Assembly (NCBI GenBank): GCA_013416795.1
Contig: RQSC01000004.1
Coordinates: 407,331-432,650 of the forward strand
Direction: 5' to 3'
Source of the DNA: Prasinococcaceae sp. CCMP 1430
Lineage: Eukaryota; Prasinodermophyta; Palmophyllophyceae; Prasinococcales; Prasinococcaceae
DNA: 25,320 nucleotides
Shown: piece after piece, positions 1 to 10,100 of the stretch
How the letters are laid out: the number at the start of each line of letters is the position of its first letter
Numbering within the stretch: the first letter of the stretch is position 1
Made by a program: the position numbers and the translations under genes
Notes under the pieces: model-generated
What the model saw: the letters and a program-made list of their open reading frames with translations, nothing else
Databases searched by the model: none
What the model was told of the DNA's origin: nothing

Positions 1-331
1 CGCCAGCGCGCGCGCGCGCGCGGGGCGCTGGCGCGGCGGCGCGCGGCGACGGGTTTTCGCCATTCCACACACACAAAAAAGGGGCCCGCGCGCGCGCGCG
101 CACGTGCGCGGGAGAGGTCGCACCGCGCGAGCGATTGCGCGCGCGAGGGGGGCTCGGGCGCCCCGCCGCCGCGCGGGGGGGACGCATAGATGCAATCGAT
201 CCTCCCCGCTGACGCTCGGCCCGCCCACCCCGCGTCCGGGTCGCTCCGCGCTCGCGCGCGCGCGCGCGCATTGCCGCTCCCGCGCGCGCGTCCGGTTTTC
301 CCACCATCCCCCCGATTTTTGTTGCGCGCAG
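1..331. other. Upstream/intronic sequence of the F-box gene, CG-repeat rich
   Basis: No independent gene is seen here. The sequence is dominated by (CG)n runs, for example around 9-22, 88-101 and 254-268. Bases 1-9 and 25-33 are exact inverted repeats that could form a small hairpin. The plus strand has no ATG in bases 1-103, so the first exon of the F-box gene probably begins before the window. A pyrimidine-rich stretch followed by gttgcgcgcag ends at 331 and looks like the splice acceptor of the first recognisable exon, so most of this segment is probably intron. A possible donor (gtgcgc) lies at 104. Confidence 0.45.
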
Positions 332-2429
332 GTCGACGCGGCGGCGCTTCGCGGGGACGGCGGCGCGGGCCTGCTGCTCGGCCAGGGGGACGCAGAGGGC
401 TACGAGGGCCACTCGGCCGGCTTCGCCGCCACCTCCGGGCGGCGTTCTGCGCAGGCGGGGAAGACGCGGGGCTCGTACCGATGCTCCAAGTGCGGCATGC
501 CGAAGAAGGGCCACGTGGTACGTCGCGCAGCGCCGCGCTGCGATTCGGCGGGAAGAGAGCGCGCGCCGAACGCGCGCGGCCCCGCCAGCGGGCCGCCGGC
601 GGAGCGATGCGAGCATGGTGGCAACATCGCCGCTGGCACGAGCGCTGTGCTGACCCGCTCGCCCGCGATGATCAACCCCCGCTCCGCCACCACCACCACC
701 TCCCCCCATCCCCCGTTCCTCTCTTCCCTGTGCGCAGTGCCCATTCAAGGACAAGCCGGTGCGCTCGAGGTCGGGGGGTGCTCGTCCCGCGTCGACGCGG
801 GCGTTCCCCGGAGGGGGCAAGGCAGAGGGGGGGTTGGCGGGCGAAAAGCCACCGCCGCGCCGGCAGTCGGGTACGCGCCGCCCACCCGTGCGCCGCCCGC
901 TCATCCCACCGACGCCGCAGAACAATGAGCTGCAGGCGCCGAAGCCGTCGTCGGTGATGGAGACGCTGGCGCAGCAGAGCAAGGTCGCACAGGCCAAGAT
1001 TCGGGCGAGCGCACCGGTGCACGAAAGGGCCCGCCCCGAGGCCTCTCACCAGCAGCACCGTTCAGTGCTCGACCAGTGCATGATGCGCATCCTGTCCAAC
1101 CTGCCGCCCGAGGACCTGATGCAGGCCAGCCAGTGCTGCAGCCGCTGGAACAAGCTGAGCTCGCACGTGTGGGCCCGCGTCGAGTGCACCGACTTGGTGG
1201 TCGACACGACCCGCGGCGAGGGGTGGGTGCGCTTCGTGCTCAAGCGATGCCCGGCGATCCGGCGCGTGCGCGTGCACGTGGAGGAGGGCGCCACGGCGAG
1301 CGATGAGGTCCTCGACGCCATCGCAGGATGCTCGCGCCTGCGGGACGTGTGCATCACGGTGTCGCCGGCGGCGCGCGAGGTGTCGTTCTCGTCGAGCGGG
1401 CTTGCGCGGATGGTGTCGTCGTGCCCGGAGCTGCGCCGCGTGGCGCTGCAGGGCTGCAGCGCGCTCAAGGAGCTGCGATTCCAGAGCAAATCGCTCGAAT
1501 CGCTCGCCGTGGCGCACGCCGAGGCGCTGCGCTCGGTCGAGCTGCGCTGCCCGCAGCTGCAGGAGCTCTCGGTGCACGCGGCGCCGCTCGTGCCGGCCGC
1601 AGGCTCCGCGATGCTGCGCGAGCACGAGCACGCAATCGCGCGCCAGATCGCCGAGTGCTGCCCCTCCCTTGCGCGCTTGCATCTCGCGGTGCCTGGCATG
1701 ACCGACAGCGGCGTGTCGGCGCTGCTCAGTAGCACACCGCAGGGGCTTACCTCGCTGTGCATCACCGGAGCGCCCGCCATCACGGACGACGCAGTCGCTA
1801 AGATCACCGAGCGCTGCCCAGCGCTGCAGTTGGTGGATCTCAGCGGCTGCGCGGGCGTCACGGACGCGTCGCTCAAGGCACTGGCCAAGGCGTACGGCCG
1901 CATGCTCACACACCTCCTCATGGCGAGCTGCCCGCACATCACCTGCGCGGGTGTGAACGACGCGGTGGCGCAGATGCCACGACTGCAGCTGCTCGACATC
2001 GGCATGTCCATCCGCCAAGAGCAGCAGCAAGACGGCGCTCAGGAGCAGACCACGCCTCGTCGCGTGGCGCTCAAGCGCAAGGCCTCCGCCCCCGCCGCCA
2101 ACGGTGGCACCAAGCGCACGCGGCGCTCGCTCGCCTCCGCCGGACTGGCCAGCGATGCAGCGGACGCCGAGGGCGTGCTCGTGTTGCGTCTGACGCGTCT
2201 GCAGCGCGTGTCGTTGTGGGGCTGCGACGGGCTCCGCGGGCTGCACATCGAGGGGCCGAGCCTGATCGACCTGAACCTCAACCAGTGTGCGCAGCTCGAG
2301 GGGAGCGCCATGTCGCTCGATTGCCCTGGCCTCACGGCGCTCAGCGCGGCCGAATGCCCGCCGAGCGCCGTCGATGCGCTCTCCGAGCATTGTCGCCTTC
2401 TCCCGGTCACCGCCATGCTCTACAGGTGA
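332..2429 (+). CDS. F-box/leucine-rich-repeat protein with N-terminal zinc knuckle (5' partial)
   Basis: Proposed exons are 332-517 and 738-2429, phase 0, at least 625 residues; the start codon is not visible. Exon 1 ends and exon 2 begins inside a Cys/His knuckle, YRCSKCGMPKKGHV|CPFK (C-x2-C-x6-H-x-C), which becomes complete only after splicing. An F-box of about 45 residues starts near residue 170 (LDQCMMRILSNLPPEDL, then CCSRWNKLS). Leucine-rich repeats of the Cys-containing AMN1/FBXL type follow (for example LQLVDLSGCAGVTDASLKAL) and run to the C-terminus. They are interrupted around nucleotides 2010-2160 by a basic, probably nuclear-localising loop (PRRVALKRK...GTKRTRR). By family knowledge it should be a substrate receptor of an SCF (SKP1-CUL1-F-box) ubiquitin ligase; the LRRs bind the target, which is unknown. 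The repeat style recalls plant FBL15/SLOMO, but orthology is not shown. The family call is secure; the first exon and start are not. Confidence 0.8.
518..737 (+). other. Intron of F-box/LRR gene
   Basis: This 220-nt phase-0 intron begins GTACGT and ends in a pyrimidine-rich tract with tgtgcgcag. Removing it joins ...KKGHV to CPFKDKP and completes a zinc knuckle, which is the main support for the exact boundaries. Its length is not a multiple of three, so retention would shift the frame. Confidence 0.8.
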
Positions 2430-2520
2430 GCTGCTGCGGCAGACATCGCTGCAGTGGGGGAGACGAGGGCGATGCGCTTGCGGAGGGCGTCGGAGGGGGT
2501 GTGGCTTTCGGGGCGGCGGG

Positions 2521-2603
2521 TGGAAGGAGGGGTGGGATGTGGGATGGAGGGCGGGTGGAGGGGGCCGGGGGGGAGGAAGTGGGTGGGGGGGGGTGGGGGG
2601 GGA
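2521..2603 (+). repeat. G-rich low-complexity tract, G-quadruplex-capable
   Basis: The plus strand carries many closely spaced runs of three or more G, including runs of eight or so near 2584-2602. That meets the usual pattern for G-quadruplex formation. It lies about 90-170 bp after the stop codon of the F-box gene, so it would be in the 3' UTR or downstream flank, where such tracts can slow polymerase. That role is inference. Confidence 0.6.
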
Positions 2604-2729
2604 GCAGCAGGCTGCAGGCAGGAGCAGCGGCTCACTTTTCAGCTCTTCGCCTAAGGCGATGCAGACTGAGTACATAATTTGGACGTCTTGGGCGGGCGTG
2701 GGTGCCGGCAGGGGCCGTGCACACGCGCA

Positions 2730-2749
2730 GGAGCACGCACACGTGCTCC
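2730..2749. other. Short hairpin (8-bp stem, 4-nt loop)
   Basis: An exact inverted repeat GGAGCACG / CGTGCTCC is separated by CACA. It lies 300 bp past the F-box stop codon in non-coding sequence. The geometry is similar to small 3'-end hairpins, but no flanking processing signal is recognised. Confidence 0.4.
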
Positions 2750-3311
2750 GATGAACCAAGTCAAGGCCGACCCACAAGGGCCGGAAGACGCAATGCACAC
2801 CACAACAAACGCTAAACGCAACAGAACTCGCGCCACGATGCGCCGCCCGACACGGCTGTCGGAGGCGTCGCACGGCACGACACGCCCGACTGGTCCCGAG
2901 CCGGGCATCGGCATGAGCCGACAAAATATCGCCGACACACACGACACGCGCTCGCTCGCGTCGCCTGCGTCCGCACGCAGGTGGCGCGGAGCGTCAGCAG
3001 TGCCCTTCGACACGATCCCGCGCGCAGCCGAGCACGCTCGCTGACGCACCATTTTAAAAGTCGGAGGGTACATGGCACCTGCTTCGTAGCGCGTGAGCCT
3101 CTAGCGAACATGCGGCGCGACCCAACAGCCTGTGGCTGCAGCGGCAGCGGGGGTGGCGCCAGCTCAGCCTTGCACGCGCGCGGCCACCTCCGCCTACATC
3201 TGCATGCGCCGAATCTGCGTAACAGCGGTTCGGCGATGCGCGCGTCCGGAAAAGCGGAAAAAGCCGCCCCGCACAGCAAGCACGGGCGCCAGAGCGCGCG
3301 CGCGGGGGGCT

Positions 3312-3334
3312 CCCCCCCCCCCCCCCCCCCCCCC
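3312..3334 (+). repeat. Poly(C) tract, 23 nt
   Basis: An uninterrupted run of 23 C is preceded by a G-rich hexamer. It is a homopolymer of the kind that is often mis-sized in assemblies. It sits about 140 bp before the abrupt fall in GC content at about 3473. Confidence 0.9.
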
Positions 3335-3472
3335 TCCTTTCCCCCTCCCGCCTTCCCCCTTCGCTGCTCTCCGGCCTGGGGGGAGGAGTGGTGGCAGGGT
3401 GGTGCGGGCAGGTCGTTGGCACGCGGGGATGGGCGCGTCGGCGCGCGCGGAGCGCGCCGCGGCCGCGCGCTC

Positions 3473-3762
3473 ATGAAGGGGGAATCCCTTCCTATCTCTA
3501 TTTCTGGAAAAGAGCTATCCGATGATTGGAGGGGGAAGCCTGAGCTACTATCGGTGCTTTCCCTTTTCTGAGGTTTCTCACCCCCACTAGGTCCACCTTG
3601 ACCCCTTTCCTCGGTCTCAGTACTTTCTCGGGGAATGGGTTTCTCAACCCCGCTAGTCTCACCTGGGCTCTCCTCAACAGCATCCAAAGATATGATATCC
3701 TGGTTATGAGTAGGATTAGAAGGGAATCGCCACCATCGAGGAATTATGTTGACCTTTGGCAA
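3473..3762 (-). pseudogene. Unrecognised coding-like fragment of foreign composition
   Basis: GC content drops abruptly to about half, against well over 65% on the left. The minus strand stays open for about 97 codons here, and the reading continues leftward into GC-rich sequence where it looks like noise. The readable part starts near VNIIPRWWRFPSN and continues with an acidic, Ser/Thr/Glu-rich segment. That segment contains two imperfect 17-residue repeats sharing the pattern G-x-S-G-x-E-K-P-x-x-R-E-S-T. I do not recognise the family. There is no ATG in the expected place at the right-hand end, and a stop lies just upstream at about 3778-3783, so it looks like a cut-out piece rather than a whole gene. 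It could be an organellar, viral, bacterial or transposon-derived insert, or an assembly join. Confidence 0.4.
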
Positions 3763-4132
3763 TGGCCGCGAAGGCGGTCTTTATGGCTTGCGGGACTTTA
3801 TGGAGATGAAGGCGATCAGCGGGATTCCTGCCTGATCGCCCGCACTCGCAGCCATGGTGACGCGGGTCTGTAACCCGGTCAGTGCCGTCGCCGAAATTGG
3901 GCAGGGGCGCGCCATGCGCGCGGGGATGTGCCAATGATGTTGGGCCTTACCATCATTCTCCTGTTCGTGGCGGGCTATACGACGCAACGCGCCAGCGTGT
4001 GCGCAGTGGCGGCAGCAGAAGAGATTGCCCGTGACCACCGGGCGAACCGGCTGCTGGGTGCGCTGCTCAGCGCAGCTGTCTCCACCGTCGTGCTGGCCGT
4101 CGTCGCCGTGCTGCTCGCCTGGCTCAGCGCAG
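3763..4132 (+). other. Bacterial-like segment ending in the start of a YeeE/YedE-type membrane protein
   Basis: This stretch is less GC-rich than the neighbouring native DNA and reads like a bacterial gene junction. A purine-rich cggggatg sequence lies a few bases before an ATGATG start at 3934, and a short frame's stop (caATGA) overlaps that start. The protein opens with VAGYTTQRASVCAVAA and then a second hydrophobic helix ending VLLAWLS. From memory this resembles the beginning of bacterial YeeE/YedE-family sulfur-compound transporters (AGYxxQRGxxCAV pattern). The resemblance stops near 4130, and the same frame continues into the ZFYVE26-like protein. The junction coincides with a good splice-acceptor-like sequence (ctggctcagcgcag, ending 4132). 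Foreign insertion, gene fusion and chimeric assembly all remain possible. Confidence 0.45.
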
Positions 4133-7100
4133 CCGAACTGCGGTGCATTGAGGGGGGCGTGGGGGCAGCAGCGGAGCAGGCGCAAGAGGCCGAGCCGGAG
4201 CCCGCCGAGGCCGCGCGTGCGCTCGAGGCGCGCGCGCGCGTGCGGCTGCTCGCAGAGCGCGTGTGCCGAGAGGTGAGAGCTGTGGACGTGAGTGAGCTGC
4301 AGCATTGGGCTGAGGGCGCCGTCCTCGCCACCATCGGCGGCGGCTTTGTCAGCTGCGGCGACGCGCCGGCCGCCGCGCTCGCCGCGGCTGCATGCGAAGC
4401 GCCATCGGCGCTACGTGCGCTCGCGCTCGCGCTGCGCGCGGACGCGCCAGCAGCCGCAGCGGCGATCGATGATGCGCAGGCCGCGGCCATCGAGCGTTGC
4501 GCTCCCATTGAGGGCGCCCTCGCCGCTGCCGAGCGCCTCGCGATGCTCGGCGGCTCGCTGTCGGAGGAGCAATGGCTCGGTGCACTACGCGCTGTGCTGC
4601 TCGAAAAAAGCGAGGCAGGCAGCGCGCCTGGGCTTTCCGAGGACGAGTCTGTCGCCCGCGCGGCGATACGCTCGGTCGCGGCGTGTGGCAGCGAGCGCGG
4701 AATGCGATGCTTGGAGGTCGTCATGGCAGAGGCAACGGCGCAGGTCTCGCGCGGCACGGGCTCGCCGGCGCTGGTGCGCTCAACCTCTCGAACGCGCCGC
4801 GTGGAGCGCAACGTATTCTCAGCGCTCGAGTCCGGCATGCCCTACGCCGAAGCCCAGGTCCGCGATGCCATTCGAGCGTTAGCAGACCGTGGTTACGACG
4901 GTACCGAAGGCCTTCCCGCCTCGCTGGTGCTGTTGGCAGCAGTGGTGGCCTGGGACGAGCGCCGGGGGGACGTTGACGCGCAAGTGCGCGCGTCCGACTC
5001 GGCCGCGCGCGTCCTCTCGGGTGGCGCGGGTCGCACTGGCAGCGCCGCGGTGGCGTCATCTCGTGCTCTGGAGGGCGCATGTGAGCAACTGGCACACCGC
5101 GTGCTTGCTGCGCGCTTCCTCTGCGAGCACGCGGAGCGCAATCCCTCCTCGATGCCGCTCGACATGAAGGGCGCGCTGCATGTGCTCGAGTCGGCGTCGG
5201 TGCTCGCGGCGGCGTGCGAGCTCGCCCCGCACGCGCCCCGCGCCGACCTGCTGCGCCTCGTCTCTGCAACGCCGCTCGGCGCGCTAGCACGCGGTGATCG
5301 GCCCGCGGCAGACGCCGCGCTCGTGTGCTCCTCCGCGGCGCTCGCCGCCGCCGCGCGTCTCTCCGCTGGCATGCGGGCGTCACGAGCTCTCACCACCGGC
5401 AACGCGCAGGCTCTCACACTCGAGATAGAGCGGAGCCTCGGAGCGCTACGCGTGCCAGCCATGCGCACGTGGGTTCTCAAACTCGTCTGCGTCATCGTGC
5501 TCATGGAAGCCGAGGACAAGGCCGACATCGACGTCAACGCCGAGTCCAGGACTGGGACTAGCGTCGGCCCGGCTCCCGACGCCCTCGCCGTCCTTCGACA
5601 GCTCTTCGCCATGCTCAACGCGCAATTACAGACCCTGCCGGGCGGTGCGGGACGTGCGAGTGCGAAAGCGGGCGCAGATGATACTGGCGGTCATGGCGGC
5701 CTTGACGCTATTTTACAGGGCAAGGGCATGGAGGGCTTGGAAGAGCGCGCCCAGCCCCGCTCTGCGGGCGATCGCGCGGCTGGGGCAGATGCAGGGGATT
5801 CGGACAAGGACGCCGGCAGCGTGCTTTTTTTCTCATCCGAATGGGAGGCCGCGAGTGCTGCTCGGCGCGTGGAGCTGGCGGACAAATTTGAGGATGTGGC
5901 GTGGCGCATCCAGTTGATGGGCGAGCTTCCTGCGCCCATCAGTAACGAAGGCCACACGCGCGTGCAGAGAAGCGATGCGAGCCAGGAGTGGGATTGGCGT
6001 GGTGCGGTGGCGATGCTACGCGCCTCTCCCGGTGATCTCGTTGGACTGTGCACGCGCCATGGGCGCTACGATCTGGCCAACGAGGTCGCCCGCCACTGCA
6101 ACCTACCCGAGGCGGACCGCTCCGCACTGCAGCTCAAGCGCTGGGTCGACGGCGTGACCTCAGCTGCCGCGGTCGGGAATTCCGAGGGCATGGTTTGGGG
6201 TGACGGCGAAGGTGCCGCCCCGCTCGACATCGCTGGCGCGGGTGTGGCGGTATCTGATACGCACGCCGCCGCCCTCTGCCTTGACCTCGCCGCAGCCATC
6301 TCCTCTGACGGCGATCTGTGCGTGCGTCTGCTGCAGCAGGCGCACACGCTGCTCGAGGCTGGCGCGGGCGCGTCCGCAGCGCCGGTCGTGGACGCAGTGT
6401 GTGCGGACGGTGGCAGCATCGGAACGGCGCTCAGTGGCGATTGGCTGCCGCGCGCGTTGGTGTACCTCTTCGCCGCCGCAAATGCAGGCGGCGACGGCGG
6501 CGCGCCTCTGCGTGCGTCGATCACAAACGTTGACGCGATCGCTGCGGGTGGGTGGCCGGCGGAATTCGAGTCGCATGCACGCATTGCATCGGTAGCGGCG
6601 TTCGGCAAGGCTACGCAGCGCCTGCGCGAGGCCGTGGGCGCCGCGCGCGACGGGCAGAAGCAATTCCTCAGCGGCATCCTTCACAATCTTGCGCGCGCGC
6701 TTGGAGAGTGCCGAGGCGTGGATGCAGCTGCCGCGCTGAGTGTTGCCCTGCGCCAGGCTGATGCGTCCATGCCGCCGCGCGGAACCGGGCACGTGTCTCC
6801 TTCCACAGCATCGGACGCGTCCATGCCAGATGGCGCGCCGGCCGTGCCCATGCCAATATCAGCGTCGGGCTCGAGCGCAGGCCTGCCTCCCGAGCCTATC
6901 TCCGTGAAAGGCGCCATCTCCGGCCCGTCGCCTGACAGCGCTACGCAGCCCTCACTCGCCGGGAGTGTGGTGGCGGGCACAGCGGAGCAGTCCCCTCAAG
7001 GCGTTGGCAGCTACTTACTCGAATTCGCGCAGTATGTGGCCGATGTGGGCTCAATCATGGGCGGCGAGGACGCGAGCGATGCGTTCGACCACTTCGCTGT

Positions 7101-10100
7101 ACTAGCGCGACCGCCTCGCGATATCATCGCGCGCCTCATCTTTGAGGGCAAGAGCGCCGACGCGGCGAGCGCGGCTGCAGCGGCCGCTCGGCGCATGCGC
7201 GCGGACATCGTCGAAGAGGTGCTTGCGACGTGCGTGGCGCCGGTCCTGCCTCCGGGCGAAGCGCGTTCACGAGTGCGGGGCGATGCCGCAGAGGAGAAAG
7301 AGCTGCGCCGCGGCCTCAAGATAGAGGTACTACGCCACCTCGCTGAGTCGTCGCCAGTGCGCGCAGTCCTCGCGTGCGTCTTCGGCATCTTGCAAGCACG
7401 CGCAAAGGACCCTGCATCCGCTGGCGGCCTCGGTGGCGTGGGTGCCGCGGACGACGATGACGACCGGAGTGGAACAGTGGGCGTGGATGAGCAGGAGCTT
7501 ATGGCATTCGCGCTCGAGACGGCCGAACCCTTCCCCAGCCTGCACAGGTGGGTGGCACAACAGCAGCAAGCCGCTGCTGCCTCTGGGGGCACGCCGACAC
7601 CGCCGGCGGAGGCAACCGAAGCAAGCCCGGCCGCCTCCGTGTTTGCATCGACGGCGCACTGGGCAGAGTGGGAGCCTATCGAGTCGCACGCTGCAGCTGT
7701 GGCGTCACTCGCTCGCAGCGGCCGGGTGCGGCAGGCCCTCGCCCTTGCAGACAAATGGCTCCCGACTGGGCCGAGCGACGACTTGCTGGAAGCGTGTGCA
7801 CGTGAGGCCGACCCGCTCCCTGGCGATCGAGCGGGTGCGGGCGCTGAGGAGAGCACGGACAACGCACGCACTGCGAGTGTGCCGGCGATCCCGGGGTCAG
7901 CAGGCGCCAGCAGCGAAGAAGCCTCCACCGCTGTCATGCGTATCGCCTGTGCTCGCCGAGCGGCTTGCATCGCCCTGGAGTGCTGCCGTGCCTGGGGCGC
8001 GCATCACGCGTGCAATGCACTGGAAAGCATCGCCGCGCGCATCGACAACGGCGATGATGACGCCGGAGGCACCAATCAGACGCGCGCGCGCGAGCTACGC
8101 GCTCGCGCTCGTGCCATCCGCTTGTCAGCGAAGCTCTCTTCGTCATTGAATGTTGGCAGCTGGCAGCGCGCAGAGGATGCGCTCTCGCAGGACGCGGGTC
8201 GCGTCCTCGCCGCGCTCACCACCGCAGGTGACTTTGCTCTCGCAGCTGAAGTCGAGGCCGAGTGCTCGTCTTCGAGGCACATGGCTGGAGTACCCCTCGC
8301 GCCGAAAGAGGCGCGCGTGAGCGTGCGAGCGGCACATGTGGCCGACCTCGTGGCTCGGCACGGCTCCGGGGCAGGCACGGTCGCGGCACTCAAGTATCTG
8401 GCTTCGCTCGGCGCGGACGCCGCGGACGCTGCTTTCGAGGCGATGCGCTGCGTGCCCCTGCGCACCAAGCGCTCTCTGACGTCGTTTCTGTCGAGCCGTG
8501 GTGCGAGTGGCAAGCTGCCCTTGTCCGACGAGCAACGTTTGCGCCTTGAGCGCGCGGTGCTAGGTGTCGATATACTCGCGACGCTCCCGTCGCCGTGGGA
8601 CGACCGCTGCGGCAGCCTGCACGAGCACCCGCCGCTTGTGCTCGAAACACTGCTCATGCACCAGCAGCTGGGAGTCGCCTCGACGCTGCGCGCGTCCTTC
8701 CCTCGTGCAGTGTCGGACACACTGATCGCGACCTATGCCGGCAAGGCGCTGGCGACGGATCTGCACCTCGCGCGCGCGTCCGCACCCTCGACGCCAAGCT
8801 CTGCGGCGCGCGGCGCGACGAGATCACGCTCCGCAGCACATCCGAGCAGCAACGCCTCAGGCCCGATGGACGACACGACCACGGGGCCGGGCGCGCAGGG
8901 AGGGTCGGTGTCCCCGTCGCTGTCGACGGCCGCCGCGGGCGCGAGCGGAGGTGTCCTGTGCCTGACGGGCGAGCCTGAGATGGACGCCGCACGCCGCGCT
9001 GCGCATTTGTACCCGGCGGCACCCTCGGCAGTGCTCTTTGTCGCCCTGATTGAGCTCGTGGAAGGCGTGAGCAACCGCATCACTGTGGGCCTGCCAATTG
9101 TGAGGGACAGAGCATCGAAGCTGCGCGCGCCGGAGGCAAACGACGCTGTGCACCTCGCCGCGTCCGCCACATTGGTGGGCGAACTAGCCAGGGCCGCCGA
9201 GCATCTCGCGGCTCTTGCGAAGGGTGCGGTGCACAGCGACGCGGACCAAGCGCGTGAGCTCAGCGAGGCGCTGGGACTCTCTCACAAAGCTCTCCTCGAG
9301 GGCTTCGCCATAGCGCCAAGCGAGCTCCTTTCTGTGGAACCTGAGGCTACAGCCGCGCTCGCACTGCGCCTCGCGCGCGACGAGCGCTGGTCGCTCGCGC
9401 TGCGCGTGTGTGAGCTCGCGCGCCTGCCACGCGCCGACGTGCTGCTCGCCCGCGCGGATGCCATGGCCGCCGCCGGCAATTTCTTCGAGGCCGCGGACGC
9501 TTTCCGCGCTGCGGTCGAGGGCGAGATTGGGGGCAATGGGCGGAGTGCTGCAGAGATATCCGCGGCGGCCACGCGCCTCGCCGCGCGCGTCGAGGTGCTA
9601 CCATCGCCACTCGAGGCCGCCAGCGCAGAGGATGGACAACGCGAGTCGCTGCGTGCAGAACGCGTGGACTTTGCGCGCGAGCTGCTTGCGGAATGGGCGC
9701 CGGGCGGACTCGCAGCCATGCTCTGCCGTCAGGGCCACGCGCCTGAGGCATGTGGCATGGTGCTCTCCCAGCTCGGCGCGCTCAACGCGCCACCGGCTTC
9801 GCCCTACGCCCCGCTCTCTGAGCTGATCGAGCTGTGCGTAGTCTTCGAGCAGGTGACCGCGCTCATGCACGCGCTCGAGGAACCACGACACGCGCGCGTG
9901 TCGCGCTGGGCGACACTCGAGTGCTGCGGCGAGATGGCGCGAGCGCCGCGTGTGGGCTTTATGTTCAACCTGCTGCGTATGCTTGGAGCGGCCGTCCCCG
10001 CAGGCGTGGCCGCCCTCATGCTTGCGGGTGCGCAGGAGGGCGCGCCGCGCGCGCTCGACCTCTGCAAGGTCGCACAGAGCCTCTTCGAGCAGGTGCTCCA

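Larger units (their letters stand above)
2430..3472. other. Intergenic region with G-rich and C-rich tracts, no gene seen
   Basis: I find no convincing coding sequence in about 1 kb. Several open frames exist on both strands, but they have low-complexity or shuffled composition and no recognisable domain. The region presumably holds the 3' UTR of the F-box gene and upstream sequence of the following gene. Notable pieces are a G-rich stretch at about 2521-2603, an 8-bp-stem hairpin at 2730-2749, an ACA/CACA-rich lower-GC stretch at about 2780-2960, and a run of 23 C at 3312-3334. Any of these could hide a non-coding RNA, but nothing shows that directly. Confidence 0.5.

Noticed and set aside
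1062-2942. A 626-codon open frame on the minus strand
   Set aside because: It is antisense to the F-box/LRR gene and runs on into its 3' spacer; no domain, low-complexity Pro/Arg/His content.
3312-3334. Poly(C) tract read as a proline/glycine-rich protein
   Set aside because: It is a homopolymer in non-coding sequence; all frames through it are low complexity with no conserved flanks.
3781-4305. A minus-strand frame across the bacterial-like block
   Set aside because: It has no recognisable domain and overlaps the plus-strand YeeE-like reading, which makes better sense.
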